A stretch of 9,825 bases of DNA from Dehalococcoides mccartyi (GCA_945888895.1 CAMDAY010000067.1:1-9825), one strand, 5' to 3'. Positions 1 to 7,300 are shown, numbered from the stretch's first letter. Made by a program: numbers and translations. Notes: generated by a model from the sequence alone, not told the origin.

Positions 1-108
1 GGCGATGACCATCGGCACGCCCATCTCCGCCGCCTTCGCCGCGGCTGCTTGAACCACGCGCTGCGCTGCCTCGCTGCTGATCGACCTGCGCTCAACTGTG
101 TCTGCCAT
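1..108 (-). CDS. GlcG/HbpS-type (DUF336) heme-binding-like protein, N-terminus only
   Basis: The minus-strand ATG at 108-106 opens 36 codons that run off the left edge of the window. The visible peptide begins MADTVERRSISSEAAQRVV and continues as an Ala-rich helix ending in MGVPMVIA. This resembles the start of GlcG/HbpS (DUF336) proteins: a helix of the form 'AqrivdAAxaKAxElGvp' followed by the first strand 'vvAVvD'. Family members bind heme or corrinoid-like ligands or sit beside glycolate and other oxidoreductase genes; the role here cannot be told from the fragment. A GAGGG ribosome binding site lies 5 nt before the ATG. An 8-bp inverted repeat lies 28 bp upstream of the start. The family call rests on a short stretch, so it is good but not certain. 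Confidence 0.7.
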   Translation of the reverse strand, partial: MADTVERRSISSEAAQRVVQAAAAKAAEMGVPMVIA

Positions 109-135
109 CGTGTCCCTCACTTCTGACGGGGTACG

Positions 136-157
136 GCGATAGCCCCCTCGCTATCGC
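136..157. promoter_or_regulatory. Perfect 8-bp inverted repeat upstream of the HbpS-like gene
   Basis: The arms GCGATAGC (136-143) and GCTATCGC (150-157) are perfect reverse complements around a 6-nt spacer. On the minus strand the proximal arm contains TATCGC, 28 bp before the ATG at 108, close to the TATCGT seen before the RidA gene. The repeat could therefore be an operator overlapping the -10 region of the HbpS-like gene. A plain hairpin is the alternative. The symmetry is seen directly; the function is inferred. Confidence 0.45.
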
Positions 158-278
158 ACTCCCGCGTCGCCTGTGTAGCACGACCACGGCGCCTTGAGCA
201 GCCCCGCGCGGGAGCGCGCCTTCGATGCCCTACGAGGCACCGTCTCTCCGCACACCGCCCCGCCGGTCTGGACGCCGT

Positions 279-297
279 GCGGGCATGGGATGCCCGC
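279..297 (-). terminator. Hairpin downstream of the TSUP / membrane-protein operon
   Basis: GCGGGCAT (279-286) pairs perfectly with ATGCCCGC (290-297) around a 3-nt loop. It lies about 140 nt past the minus-strand stop at 434. There is no T-run on either side, so it may end the leftward operon or only mark a processing point. The stem is seen; termination is inferred. Confidence 0.3.
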
Positions 298-433
298 GGA
301 TGCCGTGGTCATCGCTCTGTTCCTCGTGCCCCTCACGCACGAGATCGGGGTCCTCGTCGCGGGGTGGGCGCGCACCGCATGGCGCAGCATGCGAGGCACC
401 AGCCCGCCCGTGTAGCGCTGCCGCCACGCAGCC

Positions 434-1549
434 TCAGCGCAGGCCGAGAGCGATGCCCGGCGGACGCGGGAACTGCGCGGAACAGAACCTGATGTCCACT
501 CCGGGGATGTCGCGACCGTCCACCGAGAAGGTCACGCGGGCGCCCGCCACGAGCGGGGGCTTCGGGTCGATGTTGAACGACCAGTTCCCGGCATCATCCG
601 CGATCGTCTGTCCCACGCGCGCACCGTTGAAGAACGCCTCCACGCGCTGCCTCGGACTGATGCCGGAGCCGTATGCCTTGTACGGCACGTCACTGAGACC
701 GCAGCCCGAGGGCAGGGCGTGCGCCGTACCCGAACTGGCGGTCCCCGTGGTCGCGGACGCTGTCGTCGCACCCGCCTTCGTGCCCGCGAGCGCGAAGCCG
801 GGCGATACCGGGGACTGCCCGCCGAGCGGCTTGAAACGCTGCCCGGAGTCGAGGCCGTCCACCCACAGCGACAACGTCTCCCCGCTCGTATACAGGTTCG
901 GCGGCAGGTCGATGCTCCAGTGCCCTTGCGCATCGGCCGACGCCCGCACGAGCGTCGTGTCGCCTCGACGGATCTCGACGACCTGCCCCGCCCGCAACCC
1001 ACCGCCGTACGCTCGGTACGGCAGCGCGGGGCGGCCGGTTGCCGACGAGCCACCCGAGGACGGGATAGGCGGCCCGGACACCTCCGAGGCACCCGTGCTC
1101 GCTGAGGGCACCGAGGCGGCCCAGTAGGTCAGTGCGGCTGCTGCGCCCGAGACGCCGAACAGCGCCACCACCAGCACCGCCGCAAGTGGCACGCCGAGCC
1201 TTGAGGTACCGGGCCGCAGCGGAGGGGCCGTCGGAGGGCCATCCACCGTGTGACGCGCGAGCCGCCACGAGAGCAGGACCATGCCCAGGATATTGAGCAC
1301 CGGCAGCAGCATCCCGAGGCCCCACCACCGCGACATCCCGGCTCGCGGCGTCGCCCACACCGTGAGGATCATCGCGACGCCGGTCGCGAGCACCGCAGCC
1401 ACGACCCTCCTCGCTTCGCCGGGCGGCACGTCCGGAGCGATGCGCGCGAGCAGCGCCGACGGCAGCAGCAGCACGCCGAGCACGACGAGGAACAGGATCG
1501 ACATCGCGCCCAGCAGGAAGAGCAGGAACCAGCCGACCTTGCGGACCAT
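434..1549 (-). CDS. Membrane protein with two C-terminal Ig-like repeats, function unknown
   Basis: 371 aa; I do not recognise a named family for the whole protein. The N-terminal third is hydrophobic, with membrane segments near residues 5-34, 47-66, 75-97 and 117-145. A Ser/Gly/Pro linker (about 146-175) leads into two related repeats of about 80 aa. Repeat 1 (176-254) has PYRAYGGG, ADAQGHWSIDL, VDG and PGFAL. Repeat 2 (288-368) has PYKAYGSG, DDAGNWSFNID, VDG and PGIAL. The 'DaxGxWS' turn is typical of bacterial Ig-like and adhesion modules. Only repeat 2 is flanked by cysteines (C283, C356), a possible disulfide, which suggests these repeats face outside the cytoplasm. The start at 1549 is chosen because GAGAGGT lies 8 nt before it. 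An in-frame ATG at 1588 and much longer upstream extensions have no such support. It lies 53 bp downstream of the TSUP gene on the same strand, so co-transcription is likely. A surface or envelope role is only a guess. Confidence 0.75.
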   Translation of the reverse strand: MVRKVGWFLLFLLGAMSILFLVVLGVLLLPSALLARIAPDVPPGEARRVVAAVLATGVAMILTVWATPRAGMSRWWGLGMLLPVLNILGMVLLSWRLARHTVDGPPTAPPLRPGTSRLGVPLAAVLVVALFGVSGAAAALTYWAASVPSASTGASEVSGPPIPSSGGSSATGRPALPYRAYGGGLRAGQVVEIRRGDTTLVRASADAQGHWSIDLPPNLYTSGETLSLWVDGLDSGQRFKPLGGQSPVSPGFALAGTKAGATTASATTGTASSGTAHALPSGCGLSDVPYKAYGSGISPRQRVEAFFNGARVGQTIADDAGNWSFNIDPKPPLVAGARVTFSVDGRDIPGVDIRFCSAQFPRPPGIALGLR

Positions 1550-1602
1550 GCGATGCGACCTCTCGAACCCTCGCGGGCTGACACGCATCCTAGCGCCGCG
1601 AC

Positions 1603-2433
1603 TTACGCGGAGAGCGCGACCCAGAGCAGCCGCGCCGCGACGAGGAGCAACGCGCCACCCAGCGCGCGGAGGATCGTGTCCCCGCGCACACGGTGGGAGT
1701 AATGTGCGCCGGCCTGCGCGCCAACGATCGCGCCGGCCGCGATCGCACTGGCGCGCGCCAGGGTCAGGTCCCACGTCAGCGTCCCGTGGGCGACATGCAC
1801 CGCGGTCGCCTCGAGCGCCATGACCGCCAGCACGAACTGGCTCGTCGCGGTCGCCACATACACCGGGAAGCGCAGCATCATCAACATCGCCGGCACGTAC
1901 ACGATGCCGCCGCCGATGCCAAGGAGGCTGGAGATGAAGCCGACCACCGCGCTGATCGACAGGCCCTGCCACAGGCGGTAGCTGTACACGAACGACAGAC
2001 CGTTCCGGTCTGTCAGGCGGCGGCGGATCACGCCTCGACCGGTGAGCGGCGCACGGATCGCCGTGGTCTCGGGGCGGGGCAGCAGCAGCCACACTCCGAT
2101 CGCGCCGAGGAAGGCCGCAAAGATCATGTTGAACTGCTGCCTCGGGATATACGCGACGAGCACGGCGCCGGCGACCGCGCTTGGCAGCGTCGCGGCCGCG
2201 AAGAGCAGGCCCGTGCGGAAGTCGATACGCCCGTGCCGCCAGTACGCGAACGTGCCGGAGCAGGCATTCGCCAGCACGACGAACAGCGACATCGCGGTAA
2301 CCGTCTTCGGTGACATGTCGGGGTAGATGAAGAGCAGGATCGGGACGAGCAGGAACCCGCCGCCCGAGCCGACGAGGGTACCGAACGCGCCGAGCGCGAC
2401 GCCGATGAGCGCCAGCAAGCCGAACTCGACCAC
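1603..2433 (-). CDS. TauE/SafE (TSUP) family membrane permease
   Basis: 276 aa with about eight hydrophobic segments. The two halves repeat the TSUP signature: GTLVGSGGGFLLVP near residues 18-31 and SSLLGIGGGIVYVP near 168-181. The family exports or imports sulfite, sulfoacetate, organosulfonates or related small anions across the cytoplasmic membrane; the substrate is not readable here. A polar loop at about 119-147 separates the halves. The start is taken as GTG at 2433, with AGAGG 6 nt upstream and a hydrophobic segment beginning at once. An in-frame GTG at 2484 would add a hydrophilic tail and sits directly against the predicted -10 element (2485-2490), upstream of the expected transcription start, so it is unlikely. 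The gene heads a probable two-gene operon with the Ig-repeat membrane protein. Confidence 0.88.
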   Translation of the reverse strand: MVEFGLLALIGVALGAFGTLVGSGGGFLLVPILLFIYPDMSPKTVTAMSLFVVLANACSGTFAYWRHGRIDFRTGLLFAAATLPSAVAGAVLVAYIPRQQFNMIFAAFLGAIGVWLLLPRPETTAIRAPLTGRGVIRRRLTDRNGLSFVYSYRLWQGLSISAVVGFISSLLGIGGGIVYVPAMLMMLRFPVYVATATSQFVLAVMALEATAVHVAHGTLTWDLTLARASAIAAGAIVGAQAGAHYSHRVRGDTILRALGGALLLVAARLLWVALSA

Positions 2434-2484
2434 GTGGTGCCTCTGCCTGAAAGAACTGCGGTTGTCCGGTCGTCCAGTCCCCAC

Positions 2485-2490
2485 ACCCTA
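2485..2490 (-). promoter_or_regulatory. -10 element candidate for the TSUP operon
   Basis: Read on the minus strand this is GCGGTAGGGTGTGG, with the TAnnnT hexamer at 2490-2485. It matches elements upstream of the aminopeptidase, PAS and OsmC genes. It gives a leader of about 45 nt to the GTG at 2433. No clear -35 is visible. The back-to-back element for the aminopeptidase is 60 bp away. Confidence 0.5.
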
Positions 2491-2550
2491 CCGCCGTCGA
2501 GGCGCGCGCGCACGGGCGTCGAGACGCAGCAACGAGCGCGGGCAACGCGG

Positions 2551-2556
2551 TACGCT
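2551..2556 (+). promoter_or_regulatory. -10 element candidate for the Xaa-Pro aminopeptidase gene
   Basis: GCGGTACGCTGGCG holds TACGCT at 2551-2556, giving a leader of about 43 nt to the ATG at 2606. It shares the GCGGTAnnnTG pattern with other promoters in the window. No consensus -35 is seen. Confidence 0.5.
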
Positions 2557-2605
2557 GGCGTCACGCCGCGCACCTCGTGCGGCCCGCAGGCTGTGAGGAC
2601 GATCG

Positions 2606-3913
2606 ATGCCCGAGTTCGCTGCCCGACGCCGTCGACTGATGAGCCAGATGGGCCGGGGCAGCGCGGCGGTGTTCGTCTCGGCGCAGGAGTCGAATCGCAA
2701 CGGCGACGTGGACTACCCCTTCCGGCAGGACTCGACGTTCTACTACCTGACAGGCTTCGAGGAGCCGAACGCCGTCGCCGTGCTCCGCCCCGGCCACGAC
2801 GAGCCGTTCGTCATGTTCGTGAGGCCTCACGACCCCGAGCAGGCAATCTGGGTCGGCCCCCGCGCAGGCGTCGAGGGTGCTTGCGAGCGCTTCGGGGCGG
2901 ATGCCGCGTTCCCCATCGAGGAGCTCGACGAGAAGCTCGGCGGCCTGCTGTCGAGCGCCACGACGCTCTACTTCCCCTTCGGAGAGGTCGAGCATTCGCA
3001 CGTGGAGCCGCTGATCGCGCGGCACATCGCACGGCGGCGCGCGGCGGCGCAGCGCGGGATGGCGCCCCTCGAGGACGTGCGGGACCCGCTGCCGCTCGTA
3101 GACGCGCTGCGCGTCGTGAAGAGCCGCGCCGAGGTGGCCGCGCTCCAGGCAGCCATCGACGCGACTGGCGCGGGCCTCGTCGCCGCGATGCGCGCCACCC
3201 GCCCCGGCCTGCACGAGTACGAGGTGCAGGCGATCCTCGAAACGGAGTACCGGCTGGCCGGGTCGCCTCGCGATGGCTTCCCGACGATCGCCGCGGCGGG
3301 CGAGCACTCCTGCACGCTCCACTACACCGCGAACCGCGCGCGCATCGAGGACGGCGACCTGTTGCTGCTCGATACCGGCGCAGAGATCGACTACTACGGC
3401 GCGGACGTGACCCGCACCTTCCCCGCGAACGGCAAGTTCACCTCGGCGCAGCGGGACGTCTACCAGATCGTGTGGGAGGCGCAGGCCGCTGGCATCGCGC
3501 GCGTGCGCCCCGGCGTGACGTTCCACTCCGTCCACAACGCCGCGCTGAAGGTGCTGGTGCAGGGCCTGATCGACCTGCGCATCCTGCGAGGCAGCGTGCA
3601 GAGCAACATCGAGCGCGACGCCTACCGGCCGTACTTCATGCACGGCACCAGCCATTGGCTCGGCCTCGACGTCCACGACGCCGGCATCTACCGCGCGAAC
3701 GGCAAGTCGACGCAGCTCGTGCCGGGCATGGTGCTGACGGTGGAGCCCGGCCTCTACCTCGCGACCGACGCGCCGCGCGTCCCGAAGCGCCTCCGGGGCA
3801 TCGGCGTCCGCATCGAGGACGACGTCCTCGTCACCCCGTCCGGCCGCCGCAACCTCAGCGCCCGCATCCCCTCGACCGTCGAGGACCTCGAGGCGATCGT
3901 CGGGCAGGGGTAG
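2606..3913 (+). CDS. pepP: Xaa-Pro aminopeptidase (aminopeptidase P, M24B)
   Basis: 435 aa, close to the usual PepP length. It removes N-terminal residues that precede proline and is probably cytoplasmic, since no signal peptide is visible. The N-terminal AMP_N domain (about 1-130) carries DVDYPFRQDSTFYYLTGFEEP, matching the RNSDSEYPYRQ-type block of E. coli PepP. The C-terminal pita-bread domain holds all five expected dinuclear-metal ligands: D256 (LLLLDTGAE), D267 (GADVTRTF), H350 (HGTSHWLGLDVHD), E380 (LTVEPGLYL) and E404 (VRIEDDVLV). Accessory histidines H346 and H357 and R402 are also present, so the enzyme should be active. TGAGGA lies just upstream of the ATG with good spacing. It is transcribed divergently from the TSUP operon and is followed by a hairpin repeat, so it looks monocistronic. 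Confidence 0.95.
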   Translation: MPEFAARRRRLMSQMGRGSAAVFVSAQESNRNGDVDYPFRQDSTFYYLTGFEEPNAVAVLRPGHDEPFVMFVRPHDPEQAIWVGPRAGVEGACERFGADAAFPIEELDEKLGGLLSSATTLYFPFGEVEHSHVEPLIARHIARRRAAAQRGMAPLEDVRDPLPLVDALRVVKSRAEVAALQAAIDATGAGLVAAMRATRPGLHEYEVQAILETEYRLAGSPRDGFPTIAAAGEHSCTLHYTANRARIEDGDLLLLDTGAEIDYYGADVTRTFPANGKFTSAQRDVYQIVWEAQAAGIARVRPGVTFHSVHNAALKVLVQGLIDLRILRGSVQSNIERDAYRPYFMHGTSHWLGLDVHDAGIYRANGKSTQLVPGMVLTVEPGLYLATDAPRVPKRLRGIGVRIEDDVLVTPSGRRNLSARIPSTVEDLEAIVGQG

Positions 3914-3975
3914 CGAGGGCCCTCACGCTGCTCCCAGATGGCAGACCGTTCTGACCTGTTCCGGATCCGGGATGC

Positions 3976-4023
3976 TTGAAGGGCGAAGCCCTTCAATTTC
4001 AACCCCTCCCGGCGCGGGAGGGG
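3976..4023. repeat. Double-hairpin repeat element, possible pepP terminator
   Basis: Two perfect stems lie in tandem. TTGAAGGGC (3976-3984) pairs with GCCCTTCAA (3988-3996) around GAA. CCCCTCCCG (4003-4011) pairs with CGGGAGGGG (4015-4023) around GCG. Six bases (TTTCAA) separate them. The first stem is followed by TTTC and begins 62 nt after the pepP stop, so it could end that transcript. The second stem plus the following CAGGGGTGGG resembles dispersed palindromic repeats of high-GC genomes, which often yield spurious 'EGRSPSISTPPGAGG' ORFs. Copy number cannot be seen from this window. Confidence 0.6.
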
Positions 4024-4216
4024 CAGGGGTGGGTCGCCCCACGCGGTTCCTCAGCGATCGTCGCACGGTTACGAACAGCTCGCCGATCCGGCTCGGGTGC
4101 CCTCGTGAACACCGTGTTTCCAGAGAATTCTCGCTGATCCTCGCACGCCATAACGACATCTGAATCTACGGGCTGTCCGTGTTGTCACGTTATTTTTGAT
4201 CACCCGATCGAGCGCA
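4024..4216. other. Intergenic stretch upstream of the nrdJ promoter
   Basis: No gene is supported here. It holds several short symmetric elements: a near-palindrome GAACAC-C-GTGTTT (4107-4119), a 10-bp palindrome GAGAATTCTC (4123-4132), and three loose copies of CTCgcyGATC beginning at 4050, 4079 and 4130. It is more AT-rich toward 4180-4200 (CGTTATTTTTGATC), as expected close to a promoter. None of these is a known operator that I can name. Confidence 0.4.
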
Positions 4217-4245
4217 TTGACAGGCCTCGCAGGGGGATCAATCAT
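4217..4245 (+). promoter_or_regulatory. Candidate sigma70-type promoter for nrdJ
   Basis: A perfect TTGACA (4217-4222) is followed after 17 bp by AATCAT (4240-4245), which matches four of six -10 bases. Transcription would begin near 4252 and leave a leader of about 139 nt containing the NrdR-like boxes. NrdR sites often sit nearer the -10, so a second, unseen promoter is possible. Confidence 0.45.
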
Positions 4246-4285
4246 CACCTTCGCGCCTGAGTTAGACGCTCAAGCGCATGAGCAG

Positions 4286-4294
4286 TTATCCACA
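4286..4294 (+). promoter_or_regulatory. Perfect DnaA box TTATCCACA
   Basis: TTATCCACA is an exact match to the canonical DnaA 9-mer. It overlaps the first five bases of the upstream NrdR-like box and lies 96 bp before the nrdJ start. DnaA is known to control nrdAB in E. coli. I see only one clear box, with no dnaA or dnaN gene nearby, so a replication origin is not indicated. Confidence 0.5.
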
Positions 4295-4305
4295 ACCCCT
4301 AGTAC
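4290..4305 (+). promoter_or_regulatory. NrdR box 1 (upstream, degenerate)
   Basis: CCACAACCCCTAGTAC keeps the CACAA and TAGT parts of the NrdR consensus ACACWATATATWGTGT but not its AT-rich centre. It begins exactly 32 bp before the second box, the roughly three-helical-turn phasing (16-bp gap) known for NrdR box pairs. Confidence 0.65.
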
Positions 4306-4321
4306 CTCCGCCGCCCACCGA

Positions 4322-4337
4322 CCCCAAGATCTTGGGG
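4322..4337 (+). promoter_or_regulatory. NrdR box 2 (perfect palindrome)
   Basis: CCCCAAGATCTTGGGG is a perfect 16-bp palindrome that fits the core C-CWA-AT-TWG-G of the NrdR consensus, with G/C at the flexible positions. It lies 53 bp before the nrdJ ATG. NrdR is the ATP/dATP-sensing repressor of ribonucleotide reductase genes, and the neighbouring gene is exactly such a target. The nrdR gene itself is not in the window. Confidence 0.75.
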
Positions 4338-4357
4338 GACTCCCGCGACGGGACTGA

Positions 4358-4376
4358 CTCGACAGAGGTCGAGGAG
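4358..4376 (+). promoter_or_regulatory. Leader hairpin overlapping the nrdJ ribosome binding region
   Basis: CTCGAC (4358-4363) pairs perfectly with GTCGAG (4368-4373) around AGAG. The 3' arm covers the first two bases of AGGAG (4372-4376). A second purine run, AAAGG (4377-4381), stays free 9 nt before the ATG. A smaller stem, TCCCG-CGA-CGGGA (4341-4353), precedes it. The hairpins could modulate translation initiation, or may be chance in GC-rich DNA. Confidence 0.3.
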
Positions 4377-4390
4377 AAAGGTCCCCACCC

Positions 4391-7300
4391 ATGCGCATTC
4401 CGCGCCGCTTCACCACCATCGCCGGCTCCGAGGCGGACACCTACGCCGGCGTCCCCTTCACGAAGCGCACCTCCCGCATCGTCAACCCCGATGGCTCGGT
4501 GGTCTTCGAGGCGCCGAACATCGACATGCCGGCGCAGTTCTCGCAGGTCGCGACGGACATCATGGCGCAGAAGTACTTCCGCAAGGCCGGCGTCCCCGCC
4601 GAGACCGTCGCGGTCGCCGAGGATGGCGTGCCGGAGTGGCTGCAGCGCCGCGTCCCCGCCGCCGGCACCACGATGGGTGGCGAGGACGACGCGCGCCAGA
4701 CGTTCCACCGCCTCGCCGGCACGTGGACGTACTGGGGCTGGAAGCACGGCTACTTCGACACCGAGGAGGACGCGCGCGCGTTCTACGACGAGCTGTGCTC
4801 GATGATGGCGTCGCAGAAGGCCGCGCCGAACTCGCCGCAGTGGTTCAACACCGGGCTGCACTGGGCCTACGGGATCACCGGCCCCGCCCAGGGCCACTCG
4901 TACATCGACCCGACGACCGGCGAGATGATGCGCTCCACGAACGCGTACGAGCGCCCTCAGCCGCACGCCTGCTTCATCCAGTCCGTGGCGGACGACCTCG
5001 TCAACGAGGGCGGCATCATGGACCTGTGGACGCGCGAGGCGCGCATCTTCAAGTACGGCTCCGGCACCGGATCGAACTTCTCCAACATCCGTGGCGAGGA
5101 TGAGTCGCTCTCCGGCGGCGGCAAGTCGTCCGGCCTGATGTCGTTCCTGAAGATCGGCGATCGCGCCGCGGGCGCGATCAAGTCCGGCGGCACCACGCGC
5201 CGCGCCGCGAAGATGGTGATCGTCGACGCTGACCACCCCGACGTGGAGCAGTTCATCGAATGGAAGGCCAACGAGGAGCAGAAGGTCGCCGCCATGGTGA
5301 CCGGCTCCCGCGTCACGCGCCGCCACCTGCAGGCCGTGTTCGAGGCGACTGTGGACGGCCTCGACCCCAAGACCAACCGCGACCTGCGCAAGGGCGTCCG
5401 CGCCGCGCGTGCCGACGGCGTGTCCGAGGTCTACATCCAGCGCGTGATGCAGCTCGCCGAGCAGGGCGCCGAGGTCATCGATTTCCGCGAGTTCGACACG
5501 GACTGGCAGGGTGAGGCGTACAACACCGTCTCCGGCCAGAATTCGAACAACTCCGTGCGCGTCACCGCCGACTACCTGGACGCCGTGCGCCACGACCGCA
5601 ACTGGAACCTGACGCGCCGCACCGGCGACAAGGGCATCCACCGCACGCTGCGCGCCCGCGACCTGTGGGACCGCATCGCGCTCGCCGCGTGGCAGAGCGC
5701 CGACCCCGGCCTCCAGTACGACACGACGATCAATGAGTGGCACACGAGCCCGGCGGGCGGCCGCATCAACGGCTCCAACCCCTGCTCCGAGTACATGTTC
5801 CTGGACGACACGGCGTGCAACCTCGCGTCGCTCAACCTGCTCGCGTTCACGAACGTCGAGACGGGCGAGTTCGACCTCGAGGGCTACGAGCACGCGACGC
5901 GGCTGTGGACAGTCGTGCTCGAGATCTCCGTGCTGATGGCGCAGTTCCCGAGCCCGATCATCGCGCAGCAGTCGTACGACTACCGCACGCTTGGCCTCGG
6001 CTACGCCAACCTCGGCGCGCTGCTCATGCTCGAGGGCATTCCGTACGACTCCGACGCGGCGCTCGCCTGGACCGGCGCGCTGACGGCGATCCTCACCGGC
6101 GTGTCGTACGCGACCTCCGCCGAGATGGCGCGTGAGCTCGGCCCGTTCCCGAAGTTCGCCGAGAACCGCGATGCGATGCTGCGGGTCATCCGCAACCACC
6201 GCCGTGCGGCCTACAACGCCCCCCTCGACCGCTACGAGGGCCTGACCGTCATGCCGAAGGGCATCGACCAGGAGCTGACGCCCACCAACTTCCTGCAGGC
6301 CGCGCAGGACGCGTGGACCCGTGCCCTCCGCCTGGGCGAGGAGTACGGCTACCGCAACGCGCAGGCCTCGCTCATCGCCCCCACGGGCACCATCGGGCTG
6401 CTGATGGACTGCGACACCACGGGCGTCGAGCCGGACTTCGCGCTGGTGAAGTTCAAGAAGCTCGCCGGTGGCGGCTACTTCCGCATCATCAACGAGTCGG
6501 TGCCGACGGCGCTCAAGCGCCTCGAGTACACGAAGGACCAGATCAAGGCGATCGTCCAGTACTGCGTCGGCACGCAGCTTCTGGAAGGCGCGCCGCACAT
6601 CAACCGCAACGCGCTCGCGCAGAAGGGCTTCACGCAGCCGGCGCTCGACCTCGTCGAGAACGGCCTAAAGACCGCGTTCCACATCTCGTTCGTCTTCAAC
6701 CGCTTCCAGCTGGGCGACGACTTCTGCCGCGACACCCTCGGGTTCACGGACGAGCAGATGCGCACGCCGGGCTTCAACATGCTCGAGGCCCTCGGCTTCA
6801 CGAAGGAGCAGATCGAGGCGGCGAACGACCACATCCTCGGTCGCATGACGGTCGAGGGCGCCCCGCACCTGAGTGCGCACGACCTGCCGGTCTTCGACTG
6901 CGCCAACAAGTGCGGTAAGTACGGCACGCGCTACATCGCCCCGATGGCGCACGTGCGCATCCTCGCGGCGGCGCAGCCGTTCATCAGCGGCGCCATCTCG
7001 AAGACCATCAACATGCCGAACGAGGCCACCGTCCAGGAGGTCAAAGACGTCTACATGGCGGCCGCCGACACGATGGTGAAAGCGCTCGCGCTCTACCGCG
7101 ACGGCTCCAAGCTCTCGCAGCCGCTCGCCGGCATGGCCTTCGATGACTTCGACCTGTTCGAGGATGAAGAAGCCGCCGACAACATGCCGGTGGACGCGGT
7201 GGTTGCCGCGGCCGAGCGCATGGTCGGCATGATGCGCGGCGAGCGTGACTCGCTGCCCTCGCGCCGCGCCGGGTACACGCAGAAGGCGAAGGTCGGCGGG

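Larger units (their letters stand above)
109..433. other. Intergenic region, no supported gene; one weak small ORF
   Basis: These 325 bp lie between two minus-strand genes. They contain the inverted repeat at 136-157 and a hairpin at 279-297. A plus-strand frame at 194-415 (TTG start, 73 codons) has high GC at third positions, about 88% by hand count, and one hydrophobic stretch (AVVIALFLVPLTHEIGVLVA). It has no ribosome binding site and no recognisable family. Its third positions line up with those of an Arg-rich minus-strand frame (151-399), so the base bias does not identify a coding strand. I treat the stretch as non-coding or a decayed gene. Confidence 0.5.

Noticed and set aside
194..415. 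73-codon ORF with a hydrophobic stretch
   Set aside because: High third-position GC, but a TTG start, no ribosome binding site, no family, and an equally biased frame on the other strand.
434..2545. 703-codon minus-strand open frame covering both the membrane-protein and TSUP genes
   Set aside because: Its upstream part is an Arg-rich shadow of the TSUP gene in another frame. The real start at 1549 has a ribosome binding site and a membrane segment.
2434..3954. 506-codon plus-strand frame over pepP
   Set aside because: Arg/Pro-rich shadow of the aminopeptidase, which has all catalytic residues in its own frame.
4107..4119. LexA/SOS box
   Set aside because: GAAC-N5-GTTT has the wrong spacing and an imperfect half-site compared with GAAC-N4-GTTC.
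3972..4163. Small ORF beginning MLEGRSPSISTPPGAGG
   Set aside because: It is the translation of the double-hairpin repeat, a familiar kind of spurious ORF, and has no ribosome binding site.
4286..4294. Replication origin suggested by the DnaA box
   Set aside because: Only one clear box, no AT-rich unwinding element, and no dnaA, dnaN, gyrB or rpmH nearby.
4140..4390. Cobalamin riboswitch before the B12-dependent nrdJ
   Set aside because: No B12-box-like conserved block or matching multi-stem layout is visible; the NrdR pair explains the control better.
4286..6598. 770-codon minus-strand frame antisense to nrdJ
   Set aside because: Valine/arginine-rich mirror of a strongly conserved gene; typical of GC-rich antisense frames, with no recognisable domain.
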